Positions 1 to 9,711 of a stretch of 64,000 bases of DNA are shown one piece after another. Below the pieces are notes generated by a model. It was not told where the DNA came from and did not search any database. It was given only the letters and a program-made list of their open reading frames with translations. Position 1 is the stretch's first letter; each line of letters begins with the position of its first letter. Origin of the DNA: Blautia sp. (GTDB taxonomy: Bacteria > Bacillota > Clostridia > Lachnospirales > Lachnospiraceae); contig JALEJS010000035.1 in NCBI GenBank assembly GCA_022769545.1, positions 1 to 64,000 on the forward strand, in the 5' to 3' direction. Both the position numbers and the translations under genes were made by a program.

Positions 1-26
1 GCATATCCGGACGATTTCAGGATATT

Positions 27-302
27 ATGCATCTGATTGTGACAATGGCGGTGGTTATGCTGTCATGTGCTTCGCTGATGTTGATTGTATACGGAGGCTT
101 GATTCAAAAAGAATGTCCGCCACTGGGAAAATGGGCACTGGCAGCACTTGCTATGATGATAACAGGTGCAGTAGGTACAACTGTGTTGCCACATGATTAT
201 TTTGGAATACCAGAGAGATTCAGCGTATTTGCTGCAGCTGGCTTCACTGCAGTTTTAGGAGTATATCTTTATATGGGATGGAAGGGAAAAAATGAAAAAT
301 AA
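27..302 (+). CDS. small integral membrane protein, unknown function
   Basis: 91-aa ORF with three hydrophobic segments; overlaps the next small ORF. Confidence 0.5.
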   Translation: MHLIVTMAVVMLSCASLMLIVYGGLIQKECPPLGKWALAALAMMITGAVGTTVLPHDYFGIPERFSVFAAAGFTAVLGVYLYMGWKGKNEK

Positions 303-468
303 TCATAAAAGCAGGCTGGCACAATTTTGGGAGCTGGTCAAAGCCGATGCTAAAACTGACAACGCTATCAAAGCGAGGATAGCCGAGGAAACCGTTCAGG
401 ATGTCGTGACCGGACTCCGGAAAACATTGAATTTCTTCGAAAGCCCGGAGAAAAATTCCAGCATCTGA
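292..468 (+). CDS. small hypothetical protein (58 aa)
   Basis: ATG at 292 overlapping the end of the previous ORF; MKNNHKSRLAQFWELVKADAKTDN...; below the size cut-off of the ORF track. Confidence 0.35.
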   Translation: MKNNHKSRLAQFWELVKADAKTDNAIKARIAEETVQDVVTGLRKTLNFFESPEKNSSI

Positions 469-621
469 TATTTTATCGCTGGTATTAGCGGTTACTCTTT
501 AAATCAAAAAATCAAAGCAGATGGGAAATATCTTGTTATCGTAAGTCAGTCATTCCTTCAATGATTGCAATTGACAAGAAAAGCAACAAATGATAATAGA
601 TAATAAAAATGGTATTTGTAT

Positions 622-661
622 AAAAAGCTGTAAAAAGTCACATTGAATTTTACAGCTTTTT
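622..661 (+). terminator. rho-independent terminator-like hairpin
   Basis: AAAAAGCTGTAAAA - loop - TTTTACAGCTTTTT, 14-bp perfect stem with T-tract. Confidence 0.7.
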
Positions 662-879
662 GTGTATACTATAGAAAATAGATAGAATAGGTGCAGATCT
701 CTTTAGAAGAGTCAGTTTCCGGACAGATTACAAGTATGCGGTTTGGGAGAATGATAGCAGCGATTGACGAACAAAAACACCAGGTTTTCATGCAAAATAT
801 GTCGACCTCTGTATGAGGTAAAAATAAAGCATCTGCATTTGTTGGGAACGATATTGAGATATTTTGGAGAAGGAGAAGA

Positions 880-1563
880 ATGCTGGATAATACAGGTATA
901 AAGGAAAAGATAATATCTTCTTTAGTTAATTTAGCTGAATACTACTCAATAGAAAAACTGATATTATTTGGTTCCAGGGCACGGGGGGACTATTACAAAA
1001 CAAGTGACATTGATCTGGCAGTAACAGGTGGTAATATTATTGAATTTACTTTGGATGTTGAGGAAAAAGTTCCTACGTTGTTGAAATTCGATATTGTTAA
1101 TCTGGATGGTACCGTTCAGAGTGAACTGCGTGATTCTATAGAAAAGGAAGGCGTTGTAATCTATGAAAAAATTGGGATAAAATTTGACAACTTCTGCATG
1201 GCATTAAAAAATTTAGCTGATATTTACTCTTATGAAGAGCCTTATAATAATGTTATCATTACGGGCCTGGTAGGTTTATATGAAATTTGTTTCGAACAGT
1301 CATGGAAAGCGATGAAAGAAATACTGTCTGCCAATGGGGTTGCTGAAAGTCAAACAGGATCTCCAAGACAAATATTAAAATCCGCTTATCAAGTTGGAAT
1401 GATAAAGGATGAAGAGCTATGGCTTGCAGCTCTGGTTTCGAGAAACAATGTGGCGCATGCTTATAATCGTGAAATCGCTAAGGATATTGTGGAACAAACG
1501 AAAATAAAGTATTATCAGATGTTTATGGATTTAAAGAATGAAATTGAGAGCAACTGGAAGTAA
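880..1563 (+). CDS. MNT nucleotidyltransferase fused to HEPN (HI0074-like) domain; single-chain MntA-HepT type protein
   Basis: N-terminal GSRARGDYYKTSDID fits GSX10DXD; C-terminal RNNVAHAY fits RX4HXY of HepT-type HEPN RNases. Confidence 0.85.
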   Translation: MLDNTGIKEKIISSLVNLAEYYSIEKLILFGSRARGDYYKTSDIDLAVTGGNIIEFTLDVEEKVPTLLKFDIVNLDGTVQSELRDSIEKEGVVIYEKIGIKFDNFCMALKNLADIYSYEEPYNNVIITGLVGLYEICFEQSWKAMKEILSANGVAESQTGSPRQILKSAYQVGMIKDEELWLAALVSRNNVAHAYNREIAKDIVEQTKIKYYQMFMDLKNEIESNWK

Positions 1564-1618
1564 TCAGGAATGATGGAGTTTCCGGGATTATCAGGAAAAA
1601 GAAAGGAACCTACACCAA

Positions 1619-3094
1619 ATGGAACACTTTGATCCCATTCACGAGACATCCTATCTGTCTGTCCCGAATGCATACATATATCGTAAGATCATGCGGTGCT
1701 TTTTCCGGGAATATGAGAAGATGCATTTTCAATTGTATAAAGAGGATATCTTCCGGTTAATAAAGCAGGACGAGGCTTTTGCCGACTATTCTATGGAGCA
1801 GCTGGAGCCGGATCTGGAGGCGCTGGTGAAGTGGAAAAATCTTACCCCGATTCAGGATCCCGGGCGAGTTTATACCATAGCTGATTACAAAAATAAACAG
1901 TACCGGTATACCATGTCTGAATATGCGGTTGAAATCGAGCGGCTGACTGTGCGGCTGGAGAATATTTTTCTGGAATCGGGAAATCTGTCCACGAACTTTT
2001 TTGTGCGGCTGGAAAACAGTCTGGAAGACGCGGAGAGCATGGAGTATGCAGGGCTGAAAGCAGTCAATGAGTGGTGGAGCATGCTTCAGGAAGATTTTAA
2101 ACGGCTGAATCAGAATTATCAGGATTATCTGAGAGACTTTTATTCGACGAAAACAGATCATTTGATGAAAACCGTGGAATTTGTGATCCACAAGGATAAA
2201 TTTATCAAGTATCTGAATGAATTCATACAGGAGCTGCAGCATCATTCCAGGCGGATAGAACAAATCCTTGTGAGGATTATGCCCATTATGGAAAATAGTA
2301 TTCTGGAGAAAGTGGTACAGAGTGAACTGGATATTCCCCATGCGCTTCTTGAGATTCATGGGAATGCGGAACTGAGCATTCGTGAAAACGTCGTGGGTAA
2401 ATGGAATTCCCTGAAAAACTGGTTTATTGATTCGGAGGGACACGAGTGTGAGTGCAAAAAAGTTCTGAAAATTACAAACGATGTCATCAGAAGCATTATC
2501 CAGAATGCCGCGCTGATCGTACAGATTCAGAACTGGGGAATCAGCAGGAAGGATGATTACCGAAAGTTTATGGAACTGTTTTTGAAATGTGAGGATCTGG
2601 AGGAAGCTCACCGGCTGTCTGCGCATGTTTTTGGAATACAGAATATACAGCATTTCAAGACAAACGAACCGCGGGAGGAGGACGCAATCAACAGCAGCGT
2701 ATATGAGGAGGATCCCGCGGCATTTTTATTGAAGCCCCATACGAGAACCTACCGGGAGAAAAAGGACAGGCATGGATTTGCGGATAAGTCTCTGGAAAAA
2801 ATGATGCAGAGAGAAAGCTATCTGCGCAGTGCCAGACAGCAGAAAGAAATCGAGATGCGATATATAAAAAATAACCGGATTATCTTTTCCGAAATAGAAG
2901 AAGTCATCTCAGAATCCACAAGAAATACATTTCTGCAGTGGATCACTCAGGCAAATATGAATTCACAGAAGAAAGGAAGGACAGAGTATGGACAGGAGTA
3001 CCGGCTGATTCAGAAAAAGGGAAGCTGTGTATTGAAATGTGAAGACGGACTGCTGACCATGCCTGCTTATATACTGGAGTTTAAACAACGATGA
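1619..3094 (+). CDS. jetA: Wadjet JetA-like kleisin subunit (TIGR02677/DUF2397-type)
   Basis: first gene of an ATGA-overlapping four-gene operon with a TIGR02680-like SMC; 491 aa, helical; RBS AAAGGA. Confidence 0.8.
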   Translation: MEHFDPIHETSYLSVPNAYIYRKIMRCFFREYEKMHFQLYKEDIFRLIKQDEAFADYSMEQLEPDLEALVKWKNLTPIQDPGRVYTIADYKNKQYRYTMSEYAVEIERLTVRLENIFLESGNLSTNFFVRLENSLEDAESMEYAGLKAVNEWWSMLQEDFKRLNQNYQDYLRDFYSTKTDHLMKTVEFVIHKDKFIKYLNEFIQELQHHSRRIEQILVRIMPIMENSILEKVVQSELDIPHALLEIHGNAELSIRENVVGKWNSLKNWFIDSEGHECECKKVLKITNDVIRSIIQNAALIVQIQNWGISRKDDYRKFMELFLKCEDLEEAHRLSAHVFGIQNIQHFKTNEPREEDAINSSVYEEDPAAFLLKPHTRTYREKKDRHGFADKSLEKMMQRESYLRSARQQKEIEMRYIKNNRIIFSEIEEVISESTRNTFLQWITQANMNSQKKGRTEYGQEYRLIQKKGSCVLKCEDGLLTMPAYILEFKQR

Positions 3095-4227
3095 ACGAAG
3101 TCAGAACACTGTTTGAAAATTTCTGGATCTGTAAGGACAGAGAGAAAGAAACATATTATAAAGTGAAGAGGGATATTCCAAATTTCCAGAGATTTGTCAG
3201 GGAACAGTTGGGCTGGAAACTGATCCATACAGAAAATCTGTTAAAGTTGGAAAAACGTCCTGCACATGCAGAAGCGTTTATGGGAATTCAGGAATTCACA
3301 GATATCAGGGATTACTGCATTTTGTGTGTGGTTCTGATGTATCTGGAGGATAAAGAGGAACAGGAGCAGTTTCTTTTATCTGAGCTGATCGATTATGTTG
3401 AGACACAGCTGAAAGCCTATATGATCATTGACTGGACTTCTTTTACCCAGAGAAAATCCCTCGTGCGTGTTCTGCAGTATATGGAAAAGCTGCAGATGCT
3501 GCGGGTATATGAGGGCAGCAGTGAGGCATTTGGTATGGGAGCCGGACAGGAAGTTCTGTATGAAAATACAGGTTATTCCAGGTATTTTGCAACCAGTTTT
3601 CCAACGGACATTTCCCGGTATGAGTCATGGGAGGATTTTGAAAAAACAGATTTTGAAGAATTCCAGCAGGACAGAGGAACCATGCGTATTAACCGTGTGT
3701 ACAGGCATCTGGCCGTATGCCCGTCGTTTTACTGGGAAGGAAACGATGATGCAGACGCACTGTATCTGAAGAATCAGCGCCAGTGGGTTGCCAGATACCT
3801 GAATGAAAATCTGGGCGGACATCTGGATATTTACAGAAATACTGCATTTTTGACACTGGATGCGGATGACTGTTATGGAAACGTGCATCCCAGGGATGCC
3901 ATGCTTCCGGAAGCGGTGCTTCTGGTGTGCGCCAGAATTCAGGAAAATCTGGCGGCAGGAAAACTGAAAAAGCAGGAAAATGAGTGTATTTATATGACGA
4001 AGAAAGAATTTGCGGATCTTGTATCGGAATGCAGAACATCCTGGAAAAATGCATGGAGCAAGGAATTTCGTGAAATGGATGAAGATAAACTGCCCGGTAC
4101 GATTATAGAATATATGAAAAACTGGCTGATGATCCGGTGTGATGGTGACCGGATTACTGTGCTGCCGTCTGCAGGAAGGGCTGCAGGATATTATCCGGAT
4201 GATTTTAAGGGAGGAAAAGAGGAATGA
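3091..4227 (+). CDS. jetB: Wadjet JetB-like subunit (TIGR02678/DUF2398-type)
   Basis: 378 aa; 4-bp overlap with jetA and jetC; position and family resemblance. Confidence 0.8.
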   Translation: MNEVRTLFENFWICKDREKETYYKVKRDIPNFQRFVREQLGWKLIHTENLLKLEKRPAHAEAFMGIQEFTDIRDYCILCVVLMYLEDKEEQEQFLLSELIDYVETQLKAYMIIDWTSFTQRKSLVRVLQYMEKLQMLRVYEGSSEAFGMGAGQEVLYENTGYSRYFATSFPTDISRYESWEDFEKTDFEEFQQDRGTMRINRVYRHLAVCPSFYWEGNDDADALYLKNQRQWVARYLNENLGGHLDIYRNTAFLTLDADDCYGNVHPRDAMLPEAVLLVCARIQENLAAGKLKKQENECIYMTKKEFADLVSECRTSWKNAWSKEFREMDEDKLPGTIIEYMKNWLMIRCDGDRITVLPSAGRAAGYYPDDFKGGKEE

Positions 4228-7200
4228 TTGGCCGATGGAAAATGAACCGGATCGGGTTCGTGAATTTCTGGCTGTATGACGAAGAAGATTTTGAATTTGT
4301 GGATGGAAAGCTTCTTCTTCGCGGACAGAACGGATCCGGAAAATCAATTACGACACAGAGCTTTATTCCTTTTGTGCTGGATGGAGATCGCACCCCGAGC
4401 CGTCTGGATCCTTTTGGATCCAGTGACAGGAGAATGGAATATTACTTTTTGGGTGAGGAAGGAAAGGATGAGGCAACCGGATATCTTTTCCTTGAATTCC
4501 GGAAGGAGGAGACAGGAGAATATCTCACCATTGGAATCGGGCAGCGGGCAAAACGCGGAAAGCCCATGGATTTCTGGGGATTTATTATTCTGGACGGCCG
4601 GAGAATTGGGTATGATCTGTGGCTGTACAAAGAGGTCGGCTCCGCCAGGATCCCTTATGATAAACGGGAAATGAAGGCGAAACTGGGAGAGAACAATTTT
4701 TTTACGGATAGTCAGAGCGAGTATAAAAAACATGTCAATCAGTATATTTTCGGTTTCCGAAAAGCGGAGCAGTATGAACAGTTTATCAGGCTGCTTGTAA
4801 AAGTTCGTGCGCCGAAGCTTTCCAAGGAGTTCAAGCCTACAAAGGTATATGAAATCCTCAATGACTCTCTGCAGACCCTGACAGACGAGGATCTGCGCGC
4901 CATGGTTGATGCCATGGAAAAAATGGATGAAATTCAGGACAGTCTGGATATGCTGAAACGCGCCTTTGCAGATGTAAAGATCATACGGAATGAGTATACA
5001 CGCTATAATCAGTATATGCTTGCAAAAAAAGCCCAGGCATATCTTGTGAAAAAGCAGGAAGTGGAGACTGCCCGGCACAGGCTTGATGCAAAGGAACAGG
5101 AGAAATGTCAGATAGAGCTTGACCGGAAGTCTGATCAGCAGCGCCTGGAGGAACTGACAGAGAAAAAGAAGCTGGCAGAGACAGAGCGCAATGGATTGCT
5201 GGATACTGATCTGGAGGAAATGGACCGGAAGCTGGAGGCTGCAAAGAAGGAAAATGATCAGGCGCTGGAGAATGAAAATCGGTGGAACAATAAAATACAG
5301 GAATGCAAAGAACGGATCTGGCAGGGTGAGCAGCAGCTGAAAAATCTTCAGAGCTGTCTGGAGCAAAGGCAGGAGATATTGCTGGAAAAGAAGCGGGAGC
5401 TGGAGCAGCAGCAGGAAATCCTGCAGTGGGATCAGCATGAAAAGGCAATGCAGGTGATGGCAGAAGAGGAATGCGACAAGACGGATGAAATTGTGAAAAA
5501 TCTGGACATGCTGAAAAATCTCATTGAAGAATGCAAAAAAGCGATACGTCAGTACGAAGAGCTTGCGAAACAATATGATGAGGCAGCAAGAGAGCTGGAA
5601 GCGCTGGGGCGGCAGAAAGCAGAAGAGGAGCAAAGGCTTGATGCCGCAAAAGAACTGGCTGTGAATGCAGTTGACCAGTGGATCACAGATGTTTTTGAAC
5701 TGAAAAAAAGTTCTGAAGAGTGGAAACCTCGTGAAGAGGTTCTGAAGGAAGCAGAGCAGATGATTCGCCGGTATCAGTCGGCTGCGGATGCCGGAGCTGT
5801 GCAGGAGATTTTTCGTGCAGATTATGAGCGCCAGCGTCAGAAACTGACGGATGCGAGGAGTGACCGTGAGCATGAACGAAAGATCCGCAGAGAGGCTCTG
5901 GAACAGGCGAAAACAGAGCTTGCACTCGTTCAGAACCAGGAGGAACTGGAGCCGGAGCGGGACGAAAATGCAGAACAAACCAGAGCGGCCCTTCAGAATG
6001 CTGGAATCACGGCAGTGCCGTTTTATAAGACGGTGGAGTTTTCCGGTGAACTAAGCAGGACTGACTGTGCAGAAATAGAGGCTCAGCTTCAGAAAATGGG
6101 AATTTTGGATGCACTGGTAGTAGCTCCTGATGATTTTGGCAGGATCCGTGAGGAATGCCCGGAATTTCTGGATTGTGTTCTGTACGTGGAAAAAGAAGGA
6201 ACCTCCGGTTTTTCCGGACTGGTTTTAAGTGAAGAACTGGATGGCAGGCTGAAGGAAACGGTTGCTCGGATTCTGAGCAATCTTTATGAAGAGGAGACCG
6301 GACAGGGTGTTTTTCTTGGAAAAGACGGACGTTTTCGCCAGGGAATCCTTGCCGGAAAAGCCCGTAAAGACAGTGAGGCAGAGTTCGTCGGCCTTCTGGC
6401 GAGGAAAAAGAGAAAAGAACAGAAAATACAGGAGCTTGAGGAGAAAATCCGTGAGCTTTCGGCAGCAGTGTCAGAGGTGGAACAGGAGATCACTCAGATA
6501 CAGGAACAACTGGAAAAACTCAAGACGGAATACCGGAAACTGCCGGGATTTACGGAAATCAATACTGCCCTGGACATGGAAAAAGACTGTAATCTGAAGC
6601 TTCTCAGGATCAGTGAAGAGTATAAATTTAAAGAAGCGCAGGAGCAGAGCCTGGCACAGCAGAAAAATCAGAAATATCAGATAATGCTGCAGAAATGCAG
6701 ATCGTTCCCGTACGGAAGAACAGAAGAGGCGTATGAAGAAGTCAGTGATGCCATCGAGGAATACCGGAACATCTGGCAGGATGTACGCACGGAACTGTTT
6801 CAGCTCAGAGCAGAACGGATAAACTGTCTGGATAAAGAAGAACAGATTGCACGGGATGAACAGGCGCTGGACGATGCTTTTGTGGAAAAGCGGAATTACA
6901 GTACAAAAGTTAAAGAATGTGATATCCAAATCAGACAATATGAGGAGTATCTCAGCCGGCCGGAAATTGTAGAGAAGGCGAGGCGTCTGAAGCAGATCAG
7001 AGAAGAGCTGGACAGAATAAACGCGGAATGCGCAGAGAGGAATAATTCTCTTGTGCGTCTGGATGTAATGTTGAAAAATCTGCTGGATACGATACCGGAG
7101 CAGAAGGAACACCTGCAGCAGGCAATTGCGGAAGAAAACTGTCTGAGGAAATACTTCGAGGAGGAACTCTCTCTGAAGCTTGTCATTGACAGGGAAAGCC

Positions 7201-8288
7201 GTACACTGCCTGAATGTGCCCAGGAAGCGATGAAAATGCTTCGGGAAAGTGACAGGAACAGGGAACCGTCAGATATGCTTCAGTCTCTGTATCAGGTCTA
7301 TCAGCGTCATAACAGCAGCCTTACAAGCTATGGAACAGCTCTGGATGAATGTTTCGGCGCAGTGGATGAGATTCCGGGAGCCGGAGAAAATACTGTCGTG
7401 ACACGAAAGCGTGTGCGAGTCGTATCTGTGTGGAATGGTAAAAAAGTATACCTGGAGGAGTTTTACGGAATATTGAAATCCTCCATTGATGAAACAGAAC
7501 TGCTGATACAGAAAAAAGACAGGGAATTGTTTGAGGATATTTTGTCCAGAACCATCAGCCAGCAGCTGACGGACAGAATTGCAGAGAGCAGGAAATGGGT
7601 TTTGGACATGTCGCAGCTGATGAGGGAAATGGATACCTCCATGGGTTTAAGCTTTTCACTGGACTGGAAGCCAAGGAAGGCTGAGAATGACGCTGAGCTG
7701 GATACCGTTGAGCTGGAGCAGATCCTGCTCCGGGATCGTGCGCTTCTGACGATGGAGGATATCGAAAAAGTTGCGGGACATTTCAGGAGTAAGATTCGTA
7801 CGGAAAAGCTGAAACTGGAAGAAGACGGCGGTGTAATCAATTACATGGAACTGGTGCGCGATGCTCTGGACTACCGCAGGTGGTTTGCATTTCAGATGTA
7901 TTTCAGACGTGGGGAAGAACCGAGAAAACCTCTGACCAATGCTGCGTTTAATCGTTTCAGCGGAGGAGAAAAGGCAATGGCAATGTATGTCCCTCTTTTT
8001 GCGGCAGTCAATGCTCAGTATAATAAAGCGGAAAATAAAGACCATCCGCGGATGATTGCGCTGGACGAGGCGTTTGCCGGTGTGGATGATAAAAATATCA
8101 GCAGTATGTTTGAGCTTGTTCATAAGCTTGACTTCGATTATATTATGAATTCCCAGGCTCTCTGGGGCTGTTTTGATACCGTTAAGGGGCTTCGGATCGC
8201 AGAACTGTTCCGGCCCCAGAATTCGCAGACAGTTTCTGTGATTCGATATACATGGAACGGACATGAAAGGATATTGGATGTGCAATAG
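4224..8288 (+). CDS. jetC: Wadjet JetC-like SMC/SbcC-type ATPase (TIGR02680-type)
   Basis: 1354 aa; Walker A GQNGSGKS, long coiled coil, C-terminal FSGGEKAMAMY signature and Walker B MIALDEAFAGVD. Confidence 0.92.
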   Translation: MIGRWKMNRIGFVNFWLYDEEDFEFVDGKLLLRGQNGSGKSITTQSFIPFVLDGDRTPSRLDPFGSSDRRMEYYFLGEEGKDEATGYLFLEFRKEETGEYLTIGIGQRAKRGKPMDFWGFIILDGRRIGYDLWLYKEVGSARIPYDKREMKAKLGENNFFTDSQSEYKKHVNQYIFGFRKAEQYEQFIRLLVKVRAPKLSKEFKPTKVYEILNDSLQTLTDEDLRAMVDAMEKMDEIQDSLDMLKRAFADVKIIRNEYTRYNQYMLAKKAQAYLVKKQEVETARHRLDAKEQEKCQIELDRKSDQQRLEELTEKKKLAETERNGLLDTDLEEMDRKLEAAKKENDQALENENRWNNKIQECKERIWQGEQQLKNLQSCLEQRQEILLEKKRELEQQQEILQWDQHEKAMQVMAEEECDKTDEIVKNLDMLKNLIEECKKAIRQYEELAKQYDEAARELEALGRQKAEEEQRLDAAKELAVNAVDQWITDVFELKKSSEEWKPREEVLKEAEQMIRRYQSAADAGAVQEIFRADYERQRQKLTDARSDREHERKIRREALEQAKTELALVQNQEELEPERDENAEQTRAALQNAGITAVPFYKTVEFSGELSRTDCAEIEAQLQKMGILDALVVAPDDFGRIREECPEFLDCVLYVEKEGTSGFSGLVLSEELDGRLKETVARILSNLYEEETGQGVFLGKDGRFRQGILAGKARKDSEAEFVGLLARKKRKEQKIQELEEKIRELSAAVSEVEQEITQIQEQLEKLKTEYRKLPGFTEINTALDMEKDCNLKLLRISEEYKFKEAQEQSLAQQKNQKYQIMLQKCRSFPYGRTEEAYEEVSDAIEEYRNIWQDVRTELFQLRAERINCLDKEEQIARDEQALDDAFVEKRNYSTKVKECDIQIRQYEEYLSRPEIVEKARRLKQIREELDRINAECAERNNSLVRLDVMLKNLLDTIPEQKEHLQQAIAEENCLRKYFEEELSLKLVIDRESRTLPECAQEAMKMLRESDRNREPSDMLQSLYQVYQRHNSSLTSYGTALDECFGAVDEIPGAGENTVVTRKRVRVVSVWNGKKVYLEEFYGILKSSIDETELLIQKKDRELFEDILSRTISQQLTDRIAESRKWVLDMSQLMREMDTSMGLSFSLDWKPRKAENDAELDTVELEQILLRDRALLTMEDIEKVAGHFRSKIRTEKLKLEEDGGVINYMELVRDALDYRRWFAFQMYFRRGEEPRKPLTNAAFNRFSGGEKAMAMYVPLFAAVNAQYNKAENKDHPRMIALDEAFAGVDDKNISSMFELVHKLDFDYIMNSQALWGCFDTVKGLRIAELFRPQNSQTVSVIRYTWNGHERILDVQ

Positions 8289-9570
8289 TAAAGAATGTGC
8301 AGGTTATTTTAAAAGTCAGAAAGCGTATCACAGATGTTTTCTGGAGCTGCGCAGGAAGTGGAAATCCTATGGAAAAACAGCCGGATACATCACTCTGCGG
8401 GAGACATCGGAGGAAGAACGCCGTGCCATTGGGGGTATAGTGGGAAAAGTATTCTATGAAAAAGATATCCGGTTTTCTGTTACAGAATTTGAGCAGGGAT
8501 TACAGAAAACGAGGTTTGCGCCGGTGGAACTGAAAACCGTACTGGAAGAGTATTTTGAAGAAGTGCTTTTCACGAATCAGGGACAAAAACAGGAGCAGCA
8601 GAGAAAGAGAATAGAGTATCTGGAAGGAATCTGTGACTGTTTTGTGGAGCTGGGAGGCAGTGAGTCAGCTTCTGTATCCTGGATGAAGGAAGTAATTTCT
8701 GAAAGAAAATTCGGGTATCAGATACTGCTCAGAGAATTCGGGAAAGATCCTGCACAGGCGGAGAATCTGGCTGGGAATGTGGGGCGCGCACTTATGAAGC
8801 TTGGGTCTGTACAAATGACGGAAAGTGAATGTCCTCTGGCTGTGTTTGCTGCCGAAATATCCGGGAATCCACATTATTTTGACCGTGGTACTGCGGCCGG
8901 ACAGCTTTTGATTCATGCACTCTGTTACTGGAAAAAGACAGAATTGCCGGAGAATGCACATCAGTGGCGGGAACTGCTTCAGAGTGTCGGAATTGTGCCG
9001 GATAACGTGTCCAGTATGCTGCATGCTTATGGGCTGAGGATGAAGACAAAAGATGGATGGCATCCGGCTTATGATGCATTCTGTACATTAAAGGAACCAT
9101 ATGTGATTACAATGGAGAATTTAAGAGGAATTACCGGTATACAGGCCATGGGAAACAGCGTATATGTGGTGGAAAACGAGATGGTTTTCAGTTATCTGAT
9201 CAACCATGCAAAGGATGGGAATCTGACATTGCTGTGTACTTCAGGGCAGCTTCGTGCTGTGGCACTGGAACTGATCAAAATGATTCTTGATTCGGGAGTC
9301 GGAATTTATTACAGCGGGGATATTGATCCGGATGGGGTTGGAATTGCGGACAGACTGTGGCAGAAATTCGGAGATGGAATTCAGATGTGGAGGATGACAC
9401 CGGAAGATTACGAAAACAGTATTTCCGAGGAAAACATCGGAGATATCGGTATGGCGAAGCTTGGAAATATCAAAAATCCATTGCTGAGAGAGACGGCAGA
9501 GCATATGAAGGCAAAAAGAATTGCGGCATATCAGGAAAATATACTTGAGGACCTGCTGGGGGACTTATAG
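8263..9570 (+). CDS. jetD: Wadjet JetD-like nuclease (TIGR02679/DUF2399, Toprim-like)
   Basis: 435 aa; IYYSGDIDPDGVGIADRL Toprim-like motif; overlaps the jetC 3' end. Confidence 0.88.
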   Translation: MKGYWMCNSKECAGYFKSQKAYHRCFLELRRKWKSYGKTAGYITLRETSEEERRAIGGIVGKVFYEKDIRFSVTEFEQGLQKTRFAPVELKTVLEEYFEEVLFTNQGQKQEQQRKRIEYLEGICDCFVELGGSESASVSWMKEVISERKFGYQILLREFGKDPAQAENLAGNVGRALMKLGSVQMTESECPLAVFAAEISGNPHYFDRGTAAGQLLIHALCYWKKTELPENAHQWRELLQSVGIVPDNVSSMLHAYGLRMKTKDGWHPAYDAFCTLKEPYVITMENLRGITGIQAMGNSVYVVENEMVFSYLINHAKDGNLTLLCTSGQLRAVALELIKMILDSGVGIYYSGDIDPDGVGIADRLWQKFGDGIQMWRMTPEDYENSISEENIGDIGMAKLGNIKNPLLRETAEHMKAKRIAAYQENILEDLLGDL

Positions 9571-9625
9571 AAATTCATGATAATCTGAACTTTGTGATTC
9601 GAGGAAGGCTTTTATGCAAAAAGGC

Positions 9626-9656
9626 TTGACTGTAAACCTCATTTATACTTTATAGT
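9626..9656 (+). promoter_or_regulatory. MerR-type promoter with 19-bp spacer, followed by palindrome TTAAGACA-N6-TGTCTTAA (9659-9680)
   Basis: TTGACT (9626-9631), 19 nt, TATAGT (9651-9656). Confidence 0.55.
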
Positions 9657-9711
9657 GATTAAGACAACCATATGTCTTAAGGAATTTTGTATGTTTGGAG
9701 GTTCTTTGGAA

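Noticed and set aside
700-860. Possible gene remnant before the MNT-HEPN fusion
   Set aside because: Short open stretches only, no recognisable protein; cannot be supported.
4344-5978. 544-aa minus-strand ORF inside jetC
   Set aside because: Antisense shadow of the Glu/Lys/Gln-rich coiled coil, giving a Leu/Phe-rich translation; no RBS or domain.
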